Shown piece by piece: positions 10,959-19,767 of a stretch of 64,000 nt of DNA. Each line of letters starts with the position of its first letter. Position 1 is the stretch's first letter. The translations under genes were made by a program, and so were the position numbers. Source of the DNA: Methanomicrobia archaeon (lineage in GTDB: Archaea > Methanobacteriota_B > Thermococci > Methanofastidiosales > NM3); the NCBI GenBank assembly GCA_030603445.1, contig JAUVXU010000007.1, positions 1-64,000 of the forward strand. Direction: 5' to 3'. Under the pieces are notes generated by a model. The model worked only from the letters and a program-made list of their open reading frames with translations, had not been told where the DNA came from and ran no database searches.

Positions 10959-11567
10959 CTATATCCTATCTGTTCTTGACCTTTGTTCGCGGCGTATATC
11001 TTCAAGCAGTGTTTTTGCTTCAGTCAGCCTGTTGTCAATTTCAACTGCCATTTCAAGAAATTCCTGGGCTTCCATAAGATCCCCTTCCTCAAAAGCTATC
11101 TTGCCTCGATAGAACCAAGGCTCCGCATATTTATTTATTCGTCCATTCAATAAGTGTTCGAGCACTATTTTTGATTCGGTAATTTTACCCATATTATACA
11201 ATGCAATTGCAAATTGGCTGTTTATACGTTCATTATTTGGTTTTTTCTCTAGTGCGAGATTAAAGAGGCTTTCAGCTTCTTCATATTTTCCAATGCGAAC
11301 GAGCACTGATGCTTTCATAGCTAGTAGCTCCGGATTTCCTTTATCAAGTCCACATGCCACTTCATAACACTGCAAAGCTTCCTCGTATTGCTCCAATTTA
11401 GCAAGGAAGTAGCATTTGTTTGCCATAAATACCTTGTTGTATGGTTTTTCTTGCAATGCTTCTTCAATAAGCGCCAAGGCCATTTTGTAATCGCCATCTT
11501 TGCTGGCTTTCACAGCTTTTTTATTGAGGCGTTCTGCTGTGAATTTGATTTTATTTAAAAAACCCAT
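10959..11567 (-). CDS. TPR-repeat protein
   Basis: A 202-residue protein made almost wholly of about five tetratricopeptide repeats (for example YKMALALIEEALQEKPYN, YEEALQCYEVACGLDKGN, YEEAESLFNLALEKKPNN, then MEAQEFLEMAVEID). TPRs are protein-binding scaffolds; no catalytic domain is attached. The N-terminal MGFLNKIKFTAERLNKKA is a short basic helix. It is upstream of, and on the same strand as, the YjjX-type gene and downstream of a larger TPR protein and a PHP protein, so a shared function among these neighbours is possible but unproven. Confidence 0.85.
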   Translation of the reverse strand: MGFLNKIKFTAERLNKKAVKASKDGDYKMALALIEEALQEKPYNKVFMANKCYFLAKLEQYEEALQCYEVACGLDKGNPELLAMKASVLVRIGKYEEAESLFNLALEKKPNNERINSQFAIALYNMGKITESKIVLEHLLNGRINKYAEPWFYRGKIAFEEGDLMEAQEFLEMAVEIDNRLTEAKTLLEDIRREQRSRTDRI

Positions 11568-11626
11568 AGACTACATTGTAGGAAGGCATAAATAATATTT
11601 GTGTTTTTCTATATTTGGTATTTTCT

Positions 11627-12196
11627 TTAGCGGCCTATTTTTAACTCTTCAAAAGGCGTCACAAATTTTGGGATAATACAATAAGATTCATTAGGCGCAT
11701 GCGCATCGCTTCCAAAGGATACAGAGACCCCTTTATTTACGGCAGATTGGTATAGTGTTTCGTCAGATGAATATTTTGCATTATATTCAAGAGCAATTCC
11801 GTGTTCGAGAAGAGCTTCAAATAGATATTCCCAATCTGAGCACCATGTGTTTTGTGTTAGTGGGTGAGCTATAATGTCTATCTTCTTTTTTGCTATCAGA
11901 TCAATAAGATCGAGGATATCAAAACCATCAGATACATGTGCAAGGCGGTAGTCGTACCCTTTTGCAATATGACCTACGATTGGAAAGCGAAGTTCAATTC
12001 CGTACAATACTTCAAAATCTAACACTTTTTTAAAGTCTGGCTTCCCGCTATGCTTTACGAATCCAATAATCTCTCTTTCTTGCTCGATTATAGGTAAGGC
12101 GTAATCAAGGATGCTGTATCGTTTTCCAACATGTGTATCAAAATGGATATGTAGGTCATAGTTTTTCCCTTTTCCATAAAAATTGTTGTTTCGCAT
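11627..12196 (-). CDS. PHP-domain phosphoesterase-like protein
   Basis: A 189-residue PHP-domain protein, related to histidinol phosphatase and polymerase PHP domains. Metal-ligand motifs can be followed: DLHIHFDTHVGKR near 14, GFVKHSGKPD near 45, GIELRFP near 66, IIAHPLTQN near 109, LEYNAKY near 136, and SFGSDAHAPNE near 157. It should be a metal-dependent phosphoesterase; substrate unknown. Its first 41 bases overlap the end of the upstream MPN/TPR gene, a clear sign of translational coupling. Motifs are complete, so it is likely active. Confidence 0.82.
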   Translation of the reverse strand: MRNNNFYGKGKNYDLHIHFDTHVGKRYSILDYALPIIEQEREIIGFVKHSGKPDFKKVLDFEVLYGIELRFPIVGHIAKGYDYRLAHVSDGFDILDLIDLIAKKKIDIIAHPLTQNTWCSDWEYLFEALLEHGIALEYNAKYSSDETLYQSAVNKGVSVSFGSDAHAPNESYCIIPKFVTPFEELKIGR

Positions 12197-13622
12197 ACGA
12201 ATCCCGTTTTTTTAATACAACAGTTAGGCTGTCGCGTGCTAATCTGAATTCAGGATTAATGTCCAAAGCTTTTTTGTAGTTGTTAATGGCTTCCTCAAGG
12301 TCGCCTTCTTCGAACATAATAAATCCAAGGTTATAGTAAGGGTCTGCATATTCTGGATCTACTTGTATGGCTTTGACAAAATACTCAATAGCATTCTTGT
12401 ATATGCACTTCAGTTTGTAGATCATTCCAATGTTATTGAGCAAGATGCTATTTTTAGGCGTCTTTTTGAGTTGTTGTATATAGGAACCTAGCGATTTATC
12501 AAGATCTCCGGCACCAAAATAACAATCTCCTAACTCACCCCATGCCCACGTATTATGTGGATCCTCATTTATTGATTTTTTTAGCAATTCTATCTTTTCT
12601 TGGATGTTATCGGTGTTTTCTAGTTGTGATAAGGTGTCTTTTGCTCCTTCATATAGATTTGATGAAAACATTTCTGATTCAAATTCTTCGATATTAAGAA
12701 TTGGTTCTAAATCTTCATCTATATAATTTGCTTCCTCTTCTTTGTCAAGGGGTGTTTTTTCGTAAATAGAGGAGAGTTCAAAGAACGCTTCTTTGTAGGA
12801 CCTCATGTTGTAGTATTGTGATGCTCTTTCAATTAACATTTCTATATCATAATCTCCTGTTGCATCGTTCCCAACAGATTTTTTCTCCATTTTTGATTTT
12901 ATTGTCGTTAAAAGTGCATCGTATTTTTCTTTGTATCTGTAAATTACTACGTCATTTTCTATATTTTTTCGGGCACGTTTTAGATAGAACAATGCTCTTC
13001 CAAAAAGTCCATTTGTTGCGAGTTCTTCAGCTTTTTCAAAATCAGGGTAATTTGAGGCTGAAATATTATGGCCTTGCAGGAATGATACATTTTCTCTAAG
13101 ATCCGTCAATGCATCAATTACCATTTCTTTTTTAGTGATGATATGATGTTCTTCTGGTAAGGATGTATCATAATCTGTGAATCGTGCAAGAGTTTTTTGT
13201 TGGGAAATATAATCATCATAATTATTATTAAGTTCATCTATTATTATAAAAGGAACCTTTTCCAAACGCAGTTTGCTAAGATGCATAAATCTGATGTTTT
13301 TTTCTGGGTCTGAATTAACAACTGCCATAACAGTAGTTGGTTTAATATCTTGAATTCGTGTTTGTATTTTAAAGTTTTTAAACGAAATAAAGCTAGCATT
13401 TGGGTCACTTAGATATCCCCATCCAACTATTTCTAGGTTTTCCTTGGTTTTATCAACGTTTCTCGGGAAGTCATTTGTATATTGTGTTTCTACAGCATCA
13501 ATAATATATGTGCATTTTTCAGTATTTGCATAAAATCCGTAAAGAATGAAAATATCTTCTATTTTTTGGGGATTTTTCAAATTTTCCCAAACACGCCTTA
13601 AAATTTTTACCTTAAAGGACAT
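12156..13622 (-). CDS. Inactive-looking MPN (JAB1)-like domain fused to TPR repeats
   Basis: A 488-residue protein. The C-terminal third has three to four clear TPRs (DLDKSLGSYIQQLKKTPKN, YKNAIEYFVKAIQVDPEY, LEEAINNYKKALDINPEF). The N-terminal about 140 residues resemble a JAB1/MPN fold: ILYGFYANTEKCTYIIDAVE, then IVGWGYLSDPNASF where active metalloproteases have G-W-Y-H-S-H-P, then KFIQ-like text FKIQTRIQDIKPTTVMAVVN. The zinc-binding His-x-His is replaced by Tyr-Leu-Ser-Asp, so this would be a non-catalytic scaffold; the assignment is inference. ATG 13622 is chosen; the in-frame TTG 13631 has no support. A TTTAATAA box lies about 25 bases upstream. Coupled to the PHP gene by a 41-base overlap. 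Confidence 0.65.
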   Translation of the reverse strand: MSFKVKILRRVWENLKNPQKIEDIFILYGFYANTEKCTYIIDAVETQYTNDFPRNVDKTKENLEIVGWGYLSDPNASFISFKNFKIQTRIQDIKPTTVMAVVNSDPEKNIRFMHLSKLRLEKVPFIIIDELNNNYDDYISQQKTLARFTDYDTSLPEEHHIITKKEMVIDALTDLRENVSFLQGHNISASNYPDFEKAEELATNGLFGRALFYLKRARKNIENDVVIYRYKEKYDALLTTIKSKMEKKSVGNDATGDYDIEMLIERASQYYNMRSYKEAFFELSSIYEKTPLDKEEEANYIDEDLEPILNIEEFESEMFSSNLYEGAKDTLSQLENTDNIQEKIELLKKSINEDPHNTWAWGELGDCYFGAGDLDKSLGSYIQQLKKTPKNSILLNNIGMIYKLKCIYKNAIEYFVKAIQVDPEYADPYYNLGFIMFEEGDLEEAINNYKKALDINPEFRLARDSLTVVLKKRDSYAKQQFLWKREKL

Positions 13623-13803
13623 ATTTATCAATATATTCTCTCTTACATACCTTATTAAATATTTTTCTGTCTCCTAGTGCGATGGCCTATTTTCTACAAC
13701 AATAATTCATTTGCTATGTGTTCAAAAATATTGTGAAGTATTGGCTTTTTCATACATCATTGGAAATATTTATAAATTAAGAATATATTATCATATTGAT
13801 ATT

Positions 13804-14538
13804 ATGAAAGTATTTGGTGTGTACGGATTCAAAAATTCAGGCAAAACGGCTGTTGTTACCTCTATTGTGCGTGAATTGCGCAGAAGAGGAAAAAGCGTAG
13901 CTGCTATAAAACAAGTTTCTCATCCCGATTTCTCTATAGACACTCCCGGAGTTGATACGGATTTGTTCTCAAAGGCAGGGGCGCGCAGCATAGGTGTTGT
14001 TAGTGAGAATGAAACGTCAATTATCTATAAGAATAGAAAATCTCTTATGGATCTCATTCCATTTTTTAATGCAGATTACCTGATCCTCGAAGGATTTAGG
14101 CAAGCGCTTGTTCCAAAGATCATAACTGCACGCAACAAAGAGGAACTTGAAAAGGATTTTCGTCGAGAAGTGTTTGCTGTCAGTGGGCTTGTAGCTAATG
14201 AAATATTAGAATACAAGGGAAAGAAAGCAATATCAATAGGCAAGATTGAAAAACTTGTGGATATAGTGGAAGAGAAGAGTTTTGAGAAGATCCCTGAGCT
14301 AAATTGTAAAGGTTGTGGCCTCACTTGTGAGGAAATGATGTATGCGGTAGTTGAGGGTGAACGTTCTATAGAGGAATGTCTTACGCTCAAGAAAGATGTA
14401 AAAATAATGGTTGGCGATAAGGAGCTGCAAATAAATATCTTTGTTCAAAATATTATAAAGAACACTATTCAAGGCATGCTTTCATCTCTTAATAACTATA
14501 CCGACGACACTGTGCAAATAACGATAGAATATCCGTGA
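13804..14538 (+). CDS. mobB: Molybdopterin-guanine dinucleotide biosynthesis protein B with FeS domain
   Basis: A 244-residue GTP-binding protein that assists MobA in making the guanine-dinucleotide form of the Mo/W cofactor. The P-loop is YGFKNSGKTAVV (about 6-17), followed by IKQVSHPDFSIDTPGVDTDL and the Walker-B-like DYLILEGFR near 85. A C-terminal segment C-x2-C-x3-C-x16-C (CKGCGLTCEEMM onward, near 165) resembles the [4Fe-4S] domain of CODH/ACS gamma subunits. The upstream in-frame extension to 13711 is ignored because ATG 13804 matches the family start. taw2 follows after 4 bases. Fits the formate dehydrogenase genes at 54-58 kb. Confidence 0.88.
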   Translation: MKVFGVYGFKNSGKTAVVTSIVRELRRRGKSVAAIKQVSHPDFSIDTPGVDTDLFSKAGARSIGVVSENETSIIYKNRKSLMDLIPFFNADYLILEGFRQALVPKIITARNKEELEKDFRREVFAVSGLVANEILEYKGKKAISIGKIEKLVDIVEEKSFEKIPELNCKGCGLTCEEMMYAVVEGERSIEECLTLKKDVKIMVGDKELQINIFVQNIIKNTIQGMLSSLNNYTDDTVQITIEYP

Positions 14539-14542
14539 TGGC

Positions 14543-15376
14543 ATGGAGGGGCGCCATTTTCGCGATATCAAGAATTCTTTGTCTTCTTTTCTATCCGAGA
14601 GGGAGCTTAGCATGCTTCCTATGCATTATGATTCATTAGGCGACATAATATTACTGCATATCCCCCCTATCTTGGTTAAACATAAGCATCGTATAGCAAG
14701 AGCATATAAGACGACATTGGGTGCCAAGGCAGTGTTAGAAAAACAATACATTTCGGGAGAATTCAGAAAACCCATGCACACCCTTCTTGCTGGTTCAGGA
14801 ACAGAAACCGTACATAAGGAGAATGGCATCAAATACAAAATGGACCTTTTACAAGTAATGTTCTCTACAGGCAATATATCAGAGAGGATTCGCATGTCAA
14901 GAGTTAAAAATGTTGGCCCGGTGGTAGATATGTTTGCAGGCATAGGTTACTTCTCACTACCTATTGCAAAATATACTGGTGCGGATGTAATTGCACTAGA
15001 AAAGAACCCAATATCTTTTAATTATCTCAAAGAAAATATAGTCCTTAACAAACTTTCGGACAAAGTGGTTGCATATAATATGGACTGTAGAGATTATACA
15101 GGAGAACCTGCATCCCGCATCGTGATGGGATATGTAGGCACGACAAATGTATTTCTTGACAAGGCTTTCTCTATTGCTGCAGATGGCTGCATCATACATT
15201 TTCATCAGACGATTCATCAACAGAATATGCAATATGAGCTTTTAGGACAGATTAAAGAGGCGGCTGAGAGGAACAATTGTGAGGTATCTGCCAACGATGC
15301 AAGGGTCGTAAAGAAGTATTCTCCAGGAGTTGTACATGCTGTTGTGGACTTTGCTGTGAAAAAGATTTATAAATAA
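14543..15376 (+). CDS. taw2: tRNA(Phe) wybutosine-pathway aminocarboxypropyltransferase (Taw2-like)
   Basis: A 277-residue class I SAM-fold enzyme of the Trm5/TYW2 superfamily. The SAM site is VVDMFAGIGYFSLPIAKY (about 130-147), followed by VIALEKNPISFNYLKENI. The catalytic-loop segment is IVMGYVGTT near 194, the form typical of Taw2; Trm5 methylases have an Asn-Leu-Pro there instead. Taw2 transfers the aminocarboxypropyl group of SAM to the tricyclic base at position 37 of tRNA-Phe. It lies between mobB and tgtA in one transcript; with tgtA this gives a two-gene tRNA-modification set. ATG 14543 follows mobB by 4 bases. Confidence 0.82.
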   Translation: MEGRHFRDIKNSLSSFLSERELSMLPMHYDSLGDIILLHIPPILVKHKHRIARAYKTTLGAKAVLEKQYISGEFRKPMHTLLAGSGTETVHKENGIKYKMDLLQVMFSTGNISERIRMSRVKNVGPVVDMFAGIGYFSLPIAKYTGADVIALEKNPISFNYLKENIVLNKLSDKVVAYNMDCRDYTGEPASRIVMGYVGTTNVFLDKAFSIAADGCIIHFHQTIHQQNMQYELLGQIKEAAERNNCEVSANDARVVKKYSPGVVHAVVDFAVKKIYK

Positions 15377-15395
15377 TAAGGGGAATGATGCCCAG

Positions 15396-17108
15396 ATGTT
15401 TGAGATAAAAGCGAAAGATGGCCTTGGAAGGATTGGACGTTTACAGATAAGGAATAAAGTGGTCGAGACGCCCACGATAATGCCTGTTATTAATCCTGGA
15501 AAATTGGTAATATCTCCAAGTGAAATGAAAGATAAGTTTGACACTAAGATCATTATCACAAATTCATATATTATCTATTCATCCCCCCGCTTAAAGGAGA
15601 AAGCATTGGAGCATGGCGTTCATAATCTTCTTGAATATGGTGGAATAGTTGTAACAGATTCTGGTTCTTTTCAACTGGCGCAGTACCACGATGTAAATGT
15701 CACTAATAGCGAGATTGTACAGTTCCAAAACGATATAGATGTCGATGTGGCTACGTTCCTTGACATACCTACACCGCCTGATGTTACTTATGAAAAGGCT
15801 AAAAATGACCTGAACATAACATTGGAACGTGCAAGAGAGGCACGCATACTGCGTGAGGGATATCTCAATGGCACTGTACAAGGCTCAACACACCTTTCTC
15901 TTCGTAAAAAATCTGCTCGCGATATAGGGAAAATCGACTTTGAGATACACCCAATTGGGGCAGTAGTGCCTCTTTTTTTACAGTACAGATTCAAAGATGT
16001 TGTAGATATAGTGCTTACGGCGAAAAAAGAGCTTTCACCTGCAAAGCCGGTACACCTTTTTGGTGCTGGACACCCTATGGCGTTTTCTCTCTTCGTCTTG
16101 CTTGGATGCGATCTTTTTGATTCTGCAGCATATGTTCTATATGCGCGAGACAATCGCTACTTAACTATCACAGGCACTAAGAAATTAGATGAACTTGCTT
16201 ATTTCCCATGCAAATGCCCGGTATGTAGTAGCCATACTCCAAAAGAGCTAATGGCAATGCCTTCAAATGAAAGAATCCGTCTTTTGGCAATGCATAATCT
16301 TCACGTTACGTATGAGGAACTTGCATGTATAAAACAAGCAATACATGAAGGTTCATTGTGGGATCTTGTTGAAATGCGCGTGAGGAGCCACCCGAAACTA
16401 TATTATGCATTCAAGGAGGTCAAGAAATATCGCGATTTTATTAGAAAGTACGATCCCTTAGTAAAACGTTCAACAGCTTTTTACACAGGTCTAGAATCCA
16501 AATCTCGCCCTGTATTTCATACAGCTAAACTTCGCGCCCAAGACCGTGTTTCACCTATGAAAACTTTGGTCCATCCGATAATTGGACAATTTCCAGAATC
16601 TTTAGCGCACACATATCCCTTCAATGTTGAGATGGATAAAGAATTTGAGATCAATGTACCAGAACGAACTATGGTAGAAGAGATAGCTGATTATCAGTTC
16701 GGGCGCGATATCGGAAAACGCTTGTTCAAAGACACTACGATAAGTTATTCACGTAACGATAGGGTACGCACCCTTATTTCTGATGGGGTGGTCGTTGCAA
16801 CGCTACGTGCACGTGATGGTCTTTTGATACTTGGAGACGAGGGCCAGAGGAGATTGCATAATATACTTCCATCTCCTTCTTATCGTGTTATAGTCGATGA
16901 TGAAGTTGCACCATATATAAAATCCCATGGGGACGTATTTTCAAAATTCGTAAAGGGAATTGATACAAATCTCTATAGTGGCGAGGAAGTATTAATCGTT
17001 GATGAAAACGACTCATTGCTAGGTTCTGGATGGCTGTTGCTCTCACCATCTGAAATACCTTTTTTCACGAGAGGAATAGCAGTTAAAACGCGCAGGGGAA
17101 CAAAATAA
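15396..17108 (+). CDS. tgtA: Archaeosine tRNA-guanine transglycosylase
   Basis: A 570-residue arcTGT that exchanges guanine-15 of archaeal tRNA for preQ0, the first step to archaeosine. The catalytic (beta/alpha)8 barrel shows TNSYIIYSS (about 49-57), GIVVTDSGSFQL near 83 with the nucleophilic Asp, and FLDIPTPPDVTYEKA near 118. A zinc site CKCPVCSSH sits near 272-280. The C-terminal domains, ending in a PUA RNA-binding domain (EVAPYIKSHGDVFSKFVKG and LLSPSEIPFFTRGIAVKTRR), are present and the length is full. It starts 19 bases after taw2. Confidence 0.95.
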   Translation: MFEIKAKDGLGRIGRLQIRNKVVETPTIMPVINPGKLVISPSEMKDKFDTKIIITNSYIIYSSPRLKEKALEHGVHNLLEYGGIVVTDSGSFQLAQYHDVNVTNSEIVQFQNDIDVDVATFLDIPTPPDVTYEKAKNDLNITLERAREARILREGYLNGTVQGSTHLSLRKKSARDIGKIDFEIHPIGAVVPLFLQYRFKDVVDIVLTAKKELSPAKPVHLFGAGHPMAFSLFVLLGCDLFDSAAYVLYARDNRYLTITGTKKLDELAYFPCKCPVCSSHTPKELMAMPSNERIRLLAMHNLHVTYEELACIKQAIHEGSLWDLVEMRVRSHPKLYYAFKEVKKYRDFIRKYDPLVKRSTAFYTGLESKSRPVFHTAKLRAQDRVSPMKTLVHPIIGQFPESLAHTYPFNVEMDKEFEINVPERTMVEEIADYQFGRDIGKRLFKDTTISYSRNDRVRTLISDGVVVATLRARDGLLILGDEGQRRLHNILPSPSYRVIVDDEVAPYIKSHGDVFSKFVKGIDTNLYSGEEVLIVDENDSLLGSGWLLLSPSEIPFFTRGIAVKTRRGTK

Positions 17109-17188
17109 ATAAATTTCATGCCAATACATTTATATTTATATGTGATATTTAAGATGATACTTCTGCTCTGTTATGGATGTGAACTACT

Positions 17189-17524
17189 ATGGAATTTTGT
17201 CCCGAGTGTGAATCATTAATAATTCCAACGAAAAAGGATGGAAAGACACTTCTTATCTGTAAGAAGTGTGGTTATGCCAGAGATGTGGATTTGAATGATT
17301 CAAATTCTAAATTTATTGTACAAGAAAAGATATCTCATTCTCCAAAGGAAAAATTGATTGTCATTGAGGAAAATGTAGACACCCTTCCAAAGACACGCGA
17401 AGAATGCCCAAAATGCGGGAACAGGGAAGCATTTTGGTGGGAGATACAAACACGTTCTAGTGACGAGCCTTCAACTAAATTTTACCGTTGTGTAAAATGT
17501 TCTCATACGTGGAGGGAGTACTAA
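17189..17524 (+). CDS. tfs: Transcription factor S
   Basis: A 111-residue archaeal TFS, the TFIIS/RPB9-like factor that stimulates cleavage of backtracked RNA by RNA polymerase. The N-terminal zinc ribbon is CPECESL...CKKCGYA (4-29). The C-terminal zinc ribbon is CPKCGNREAFWWEIQTRSSD plus FYRCVKCSHTWRE (74-110), including the acidic Asp-Glu pair in RSSDEPST that reaches the polymerase active site. The stop codon overlaps the start of the next gene by one base (TAATG). It opens the replication/translation run continuing to 21.5 kb. Confidence 0.95.
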   Translation: MEFCPECESLIIPTKKDGKTLLICKKCGYARDVDLNDSNSKFIVQEKISHSPKEKLIVIEENVDTLPKTREECPKCGNREAFWWEIQTRSSDEPSTKFYRCVKCSHTWREY

Positions 17525-17835
17525 TGTCACGCAGGATGCGACGTATCCCTGCTAAAATTGTGCAAATAGACAAACTTCAAGAATCATCACGCGTAGCGGT
17601 ATTGGGCACAATAATACAAAAGAGTGATAGTGCTGTGATAATCGATGATGGGACCGGGCAGGTTGAGGTAGTTCTCAACGAGAATGTGCCTTATGATGTC
17701 AAAGATATCGTGCGTGTATTTGGAAGAGTTTATGGACAAACGATTGAGGCAGAGCTTATTCAAGATACAAAAGATATAAATACGGATTTGTATAAAAAAT
17801 CAGTGAATATCATAAAAAAATATCATGAATTTTAG
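17524..17835 (+). CDS. OB-fold nucleic-acid-binding protein
   Basis: A 103-residue single OB-fold protein (RRIPAKIVQIDKLQES, VAVLGTIIQKSDSAVIIDDG, GQVEVVLNENVPYDVKDIVR, VFGRV). The pattern of beta strands and the DDGTGQVEV turn match the tRNA_anti/RPA-type OB domains of RecJ-, RPA32- and Stn1-like proteins. It is probably a single-stranded nucleic-acid-binding protein working with the adjacent PCNA and GINS genes, or a partner of TFS. ATG 17524 is the correct start; it overlaps the tfs stop by one base, and the longer frame from 17488 would run back into tfs. Confidence 0.75.
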   Translation: MSRRMRRIPAKIVQIDKLQESSRVAVLGTIIQKSDSAVIIDDGTGQVEVVLNENVPYDVKDIVRVFGRVYGQTIEAELIQDTKDINTDLYKKSVNIIKKYHEF

Positions 17836-18068
17836 TTTGTTTTTAAAGTTATTTCTATAGATTAGTTTACATATTGCTTAACTTATCGGGCTTGTTCATT
17901 GGATATTTATCGCATTATAATTATTAACCGGGGCAAAATCGTTTTTAAGTTTTCATACAGTTTAAAGATATAAATGTTTGACTTATAAATGAATTTATAC
18001 AATACAACAAGTATATTAAGAAAACCTTTTAATAAAAAACATGAGTAGTAATCTTATTGGTGGTAGAG

Positions 18069-18803
18069 ATGTTTGAAGCTAAAATTGAAGCGAAAAATTG
18101 GAAAAATATTATTTCGATAATAGGAAGTATCATTGAAGAAGCACCTTTAAAGTTTACCGCTGAAGCTTTGACGCTTCGTGCAATGGATCCGTCCCACATT
18201 TCTTTAATAGATCTTGAGCTTCCAAAAGACCAGTTCATTGAGTACTCCATTGATAATGAGCGAGTTATTGGAATAGATGTAGATGAGATGGCGCGAGTCA
18301 TGAGCAGAAGTAAACCAACTGACATAATGATAATAAAAGCAGACGAAGATGCAAATAAAATTTTTATCACTTTTGTAGGGGAATCAAAGCGACGTTTTGG
18401 CCTTCCTATTATCGACACACCTGAACAATCCCAGTTAAAACTTCCAGACTTTCCAACAAATTCAATTGTTGGAATAGATGCATCTCTTTTCAAAGATGGC
18501 ATCAAAGATGCCTCTATCGTTGCGGATCATATTACCCTTGAGACAACAGAAGAAGCTTTTATAATGGGGGCAGAAGGCGACATAGGAGACATTGAAACGA
18601 AGATAGAAAAGGATTCCTTAGTTGAATTCAAATTACAAGAAACATGCAGAGCAACGTTTAATTTGAGTTATTTGGCAGATGTCTCTAGTTCTATAACAGG
18701 CCCCATAACACTCGAGTTAGGTCTAGATGCACCGATCCTGATGAACTTTGAAGCAGGAGGCGCAACAATTAAATTTGTCCTTGCACCCAGGATAGAACGA
18801 TGA
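18069..18803 (+). CDS. pcn: DNA polymerase sliding clamp (PCNA)
   Basis: A 244-residue PCNA. The N-terminus MFEAKIEAKNWKNIISII, the RAMDPSHISLIDLELPKDQF loop (about 34-53), and the C-terminal ILMNFEAGGATIKFVLAPRI (the last residues form the PIP-box docking pocket) are all standard. The clamp rings DNA and tethers polymerase, ligase and FEN1. ATG 18069 is preceded by GGTGGT (18059-18064); TTG 18057 is an over-extension. It overlaps the GINS gene by 4 bases. A 233-base intergenic stretch (17836-18068) with TATA-like sequences lies upstream, so it probably has its own promoter. Confidence 0.95.
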   Translation: MFEAKIEAKNWKNIISIIGSIIEEAPLKFTAEALTLRAMDPSHISLIDLELPKDQFIEYSIDNERVIGIDVDEMARVMSRSKPTDIMIIKADEDANKIFITFVGESKRRFGLPIIDTPEQSQLKLPDFPTNSIVGIDASLFKDGIKDASIVADHITLETTEEAFIMGAEGDIGDIETKIEKDSLVEFKLQETCRATFNLSYLADVSSSITGPITLELGLDAPILMNFEAGGATIKFVLAPRIER

Positions 18804-19294
18804 TAGAGCTTGATACAGCCCTTACACAAGAGATTGAAACAGAACAGCTTGGAGACATAGACGAGAGTTTCTTTGAGCGAGTGGCTCATTATATAAAAAA
18901 ATTGGAAAATCATGCATACAAAACAAGTGGAATAGATAATGATATATTAATTGCAGAAATCTCCGAAGTTAAAAATAAAATTTCACAGTTATTTGATTTG
19001 CGCATGAGAAAGATAGTTTGCTTTAACGATTCAAATCTTATTACAGATGAGCAAAAGATTTTTAAACAAGTCTTATCATTGAAAATGCAATACCGTAAAG
19101 AACTACTTGAGCCAATTTTAAGGGGCGAGTATGCTTTCGAGAGAGACGGATTTATAAAGGCAAAGGTGAGAATACAAATTCCCTCCTTTTTAGGAGAGGA
19201 TTTAAGAAAATATGGGCCCTACAAACCGGGTGATGTTGATCATTTTCCAGAAAAAATTCATACACTTTTAAAAGAGCGCGGCTTAATAGATTAA
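18800..19294 (+). CDS. GINS complex subunit, Gins51 type
   Basis: A 164-residue archaeal GINS protein, part of the CMG-like helicase with MCM and the Cdc45/RecJ homologue. The helical A domain covers about 1-110 ([31 protein letters not shown]) and the small B domain follows at the C-terminus ([40 protein letters not shown]), the order of the Sld5/Psf1 (Gins51) class. It overlaps pcn by 4 bases (ATGA), a pairing common in euryarchaea. Confidence 0.85.
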   Translation: MIELDTALTQEIETEQLGDIDESFFERVAHYIKKLENHAYKTSGIDNDILIAEISEVKNKISQLFDLRMRKIVCFNDSNLITDEQKIFKQVLSLKMQYRKELLEPILRGEYAFERDGFIKAKVRIQIPSFLGEDLRKYGPYKPGDVDHFPEKIHTLLKERGLID

Positions 19295-19307
19295 GAAGGT
19301 GAAAAAA

Positions 19308-19592
19308 ATGATAATGCCAAAAACAAGGAGAACTTACTGTCCTAATTGTAAAAAACATACTGTTCATAAGATTAAGGTTGTAAAAAAGAAGAAAAGAGGC
19401 GAGTTATCTAGTGGTCAAAGAAGATTTAGGCGCAAGCTGGCAGGGTATGGCGGATACCCAAGGCCGAAACCTTCTGGTGAGAAACCTACTCGAAAGCATG
19501 ATTTGCGTTTTGTTTGCACAGAATGTAAAAAAGCACAGACAAAAAAAGGTTTCAGAGTAAAGAAATTAGAGTTTAGGGAGGTGCATGCATGA
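19308..19592 (+). CDS. rpl44e: 50S ribosomal protein L44e
   Basis: A 94-residue ribosomal protein with a zinc ribbon: [12 protein letters not shown] (about 11-22) and [12 protein letters not shown] near 75. The basic middle ([29 protein letters not shown]) binds 23S rRNA near the E site. The start at ATG 19308 follows GGTG (19298-19301) at 6 bases; GTG 19299 is inside that ribosome site. The stop overlaps the S27e start (ATGA). Confidence 0.94.
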   Translation: MIMPKTRRTYCPNCKKHTVHKIKVVKKKKRGELSSGQRRFRRKLAGYGGYPRPKPSGEKPTRKHDLRFVCTECKKAQTKKGFRVKKLEFREVHA

Positions 19593-19762
19593 TTACAAAG
19601 TCCAAGTTTGTCAAGGTAAAATGCGAAGATTGTGGCAATGAACAGAATGTTTTTAACAAACCTTCCACTAATGTGAGATGCATCGTTTGCGGAAAAACAT
19701 TAGTTGAATGTAAGGGGGGGCTTGGCGAATTTAAATCTAAAATCATCGCTGAGCTGGAGTGA
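19589..19762 (+). CDS. rps27e: 30S ribosomal protein S27e
   Basis: A 57-residue zinc-ribbon protein of the small ribosomal subunit: [13 protein letters not shown] (about 10-22) and [12 protein letters not shown] (about 32-43) supply the four Cys, followed by the usual basic/acidic tail [11 protein letters not shown]. It starts inside the L44e stop (ATGA overlap at 19589). L44e-S27e-aIF2a is a conserved euryarchaeal gene string. Confidence 0.94.
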   Translation: MITKSKFVKVKCEDCGNEQNVFNKPSTNVRCIVCGKTLVECKGGLGEFKSKIIAELE

Positions 19763-19767
19763 AAACA

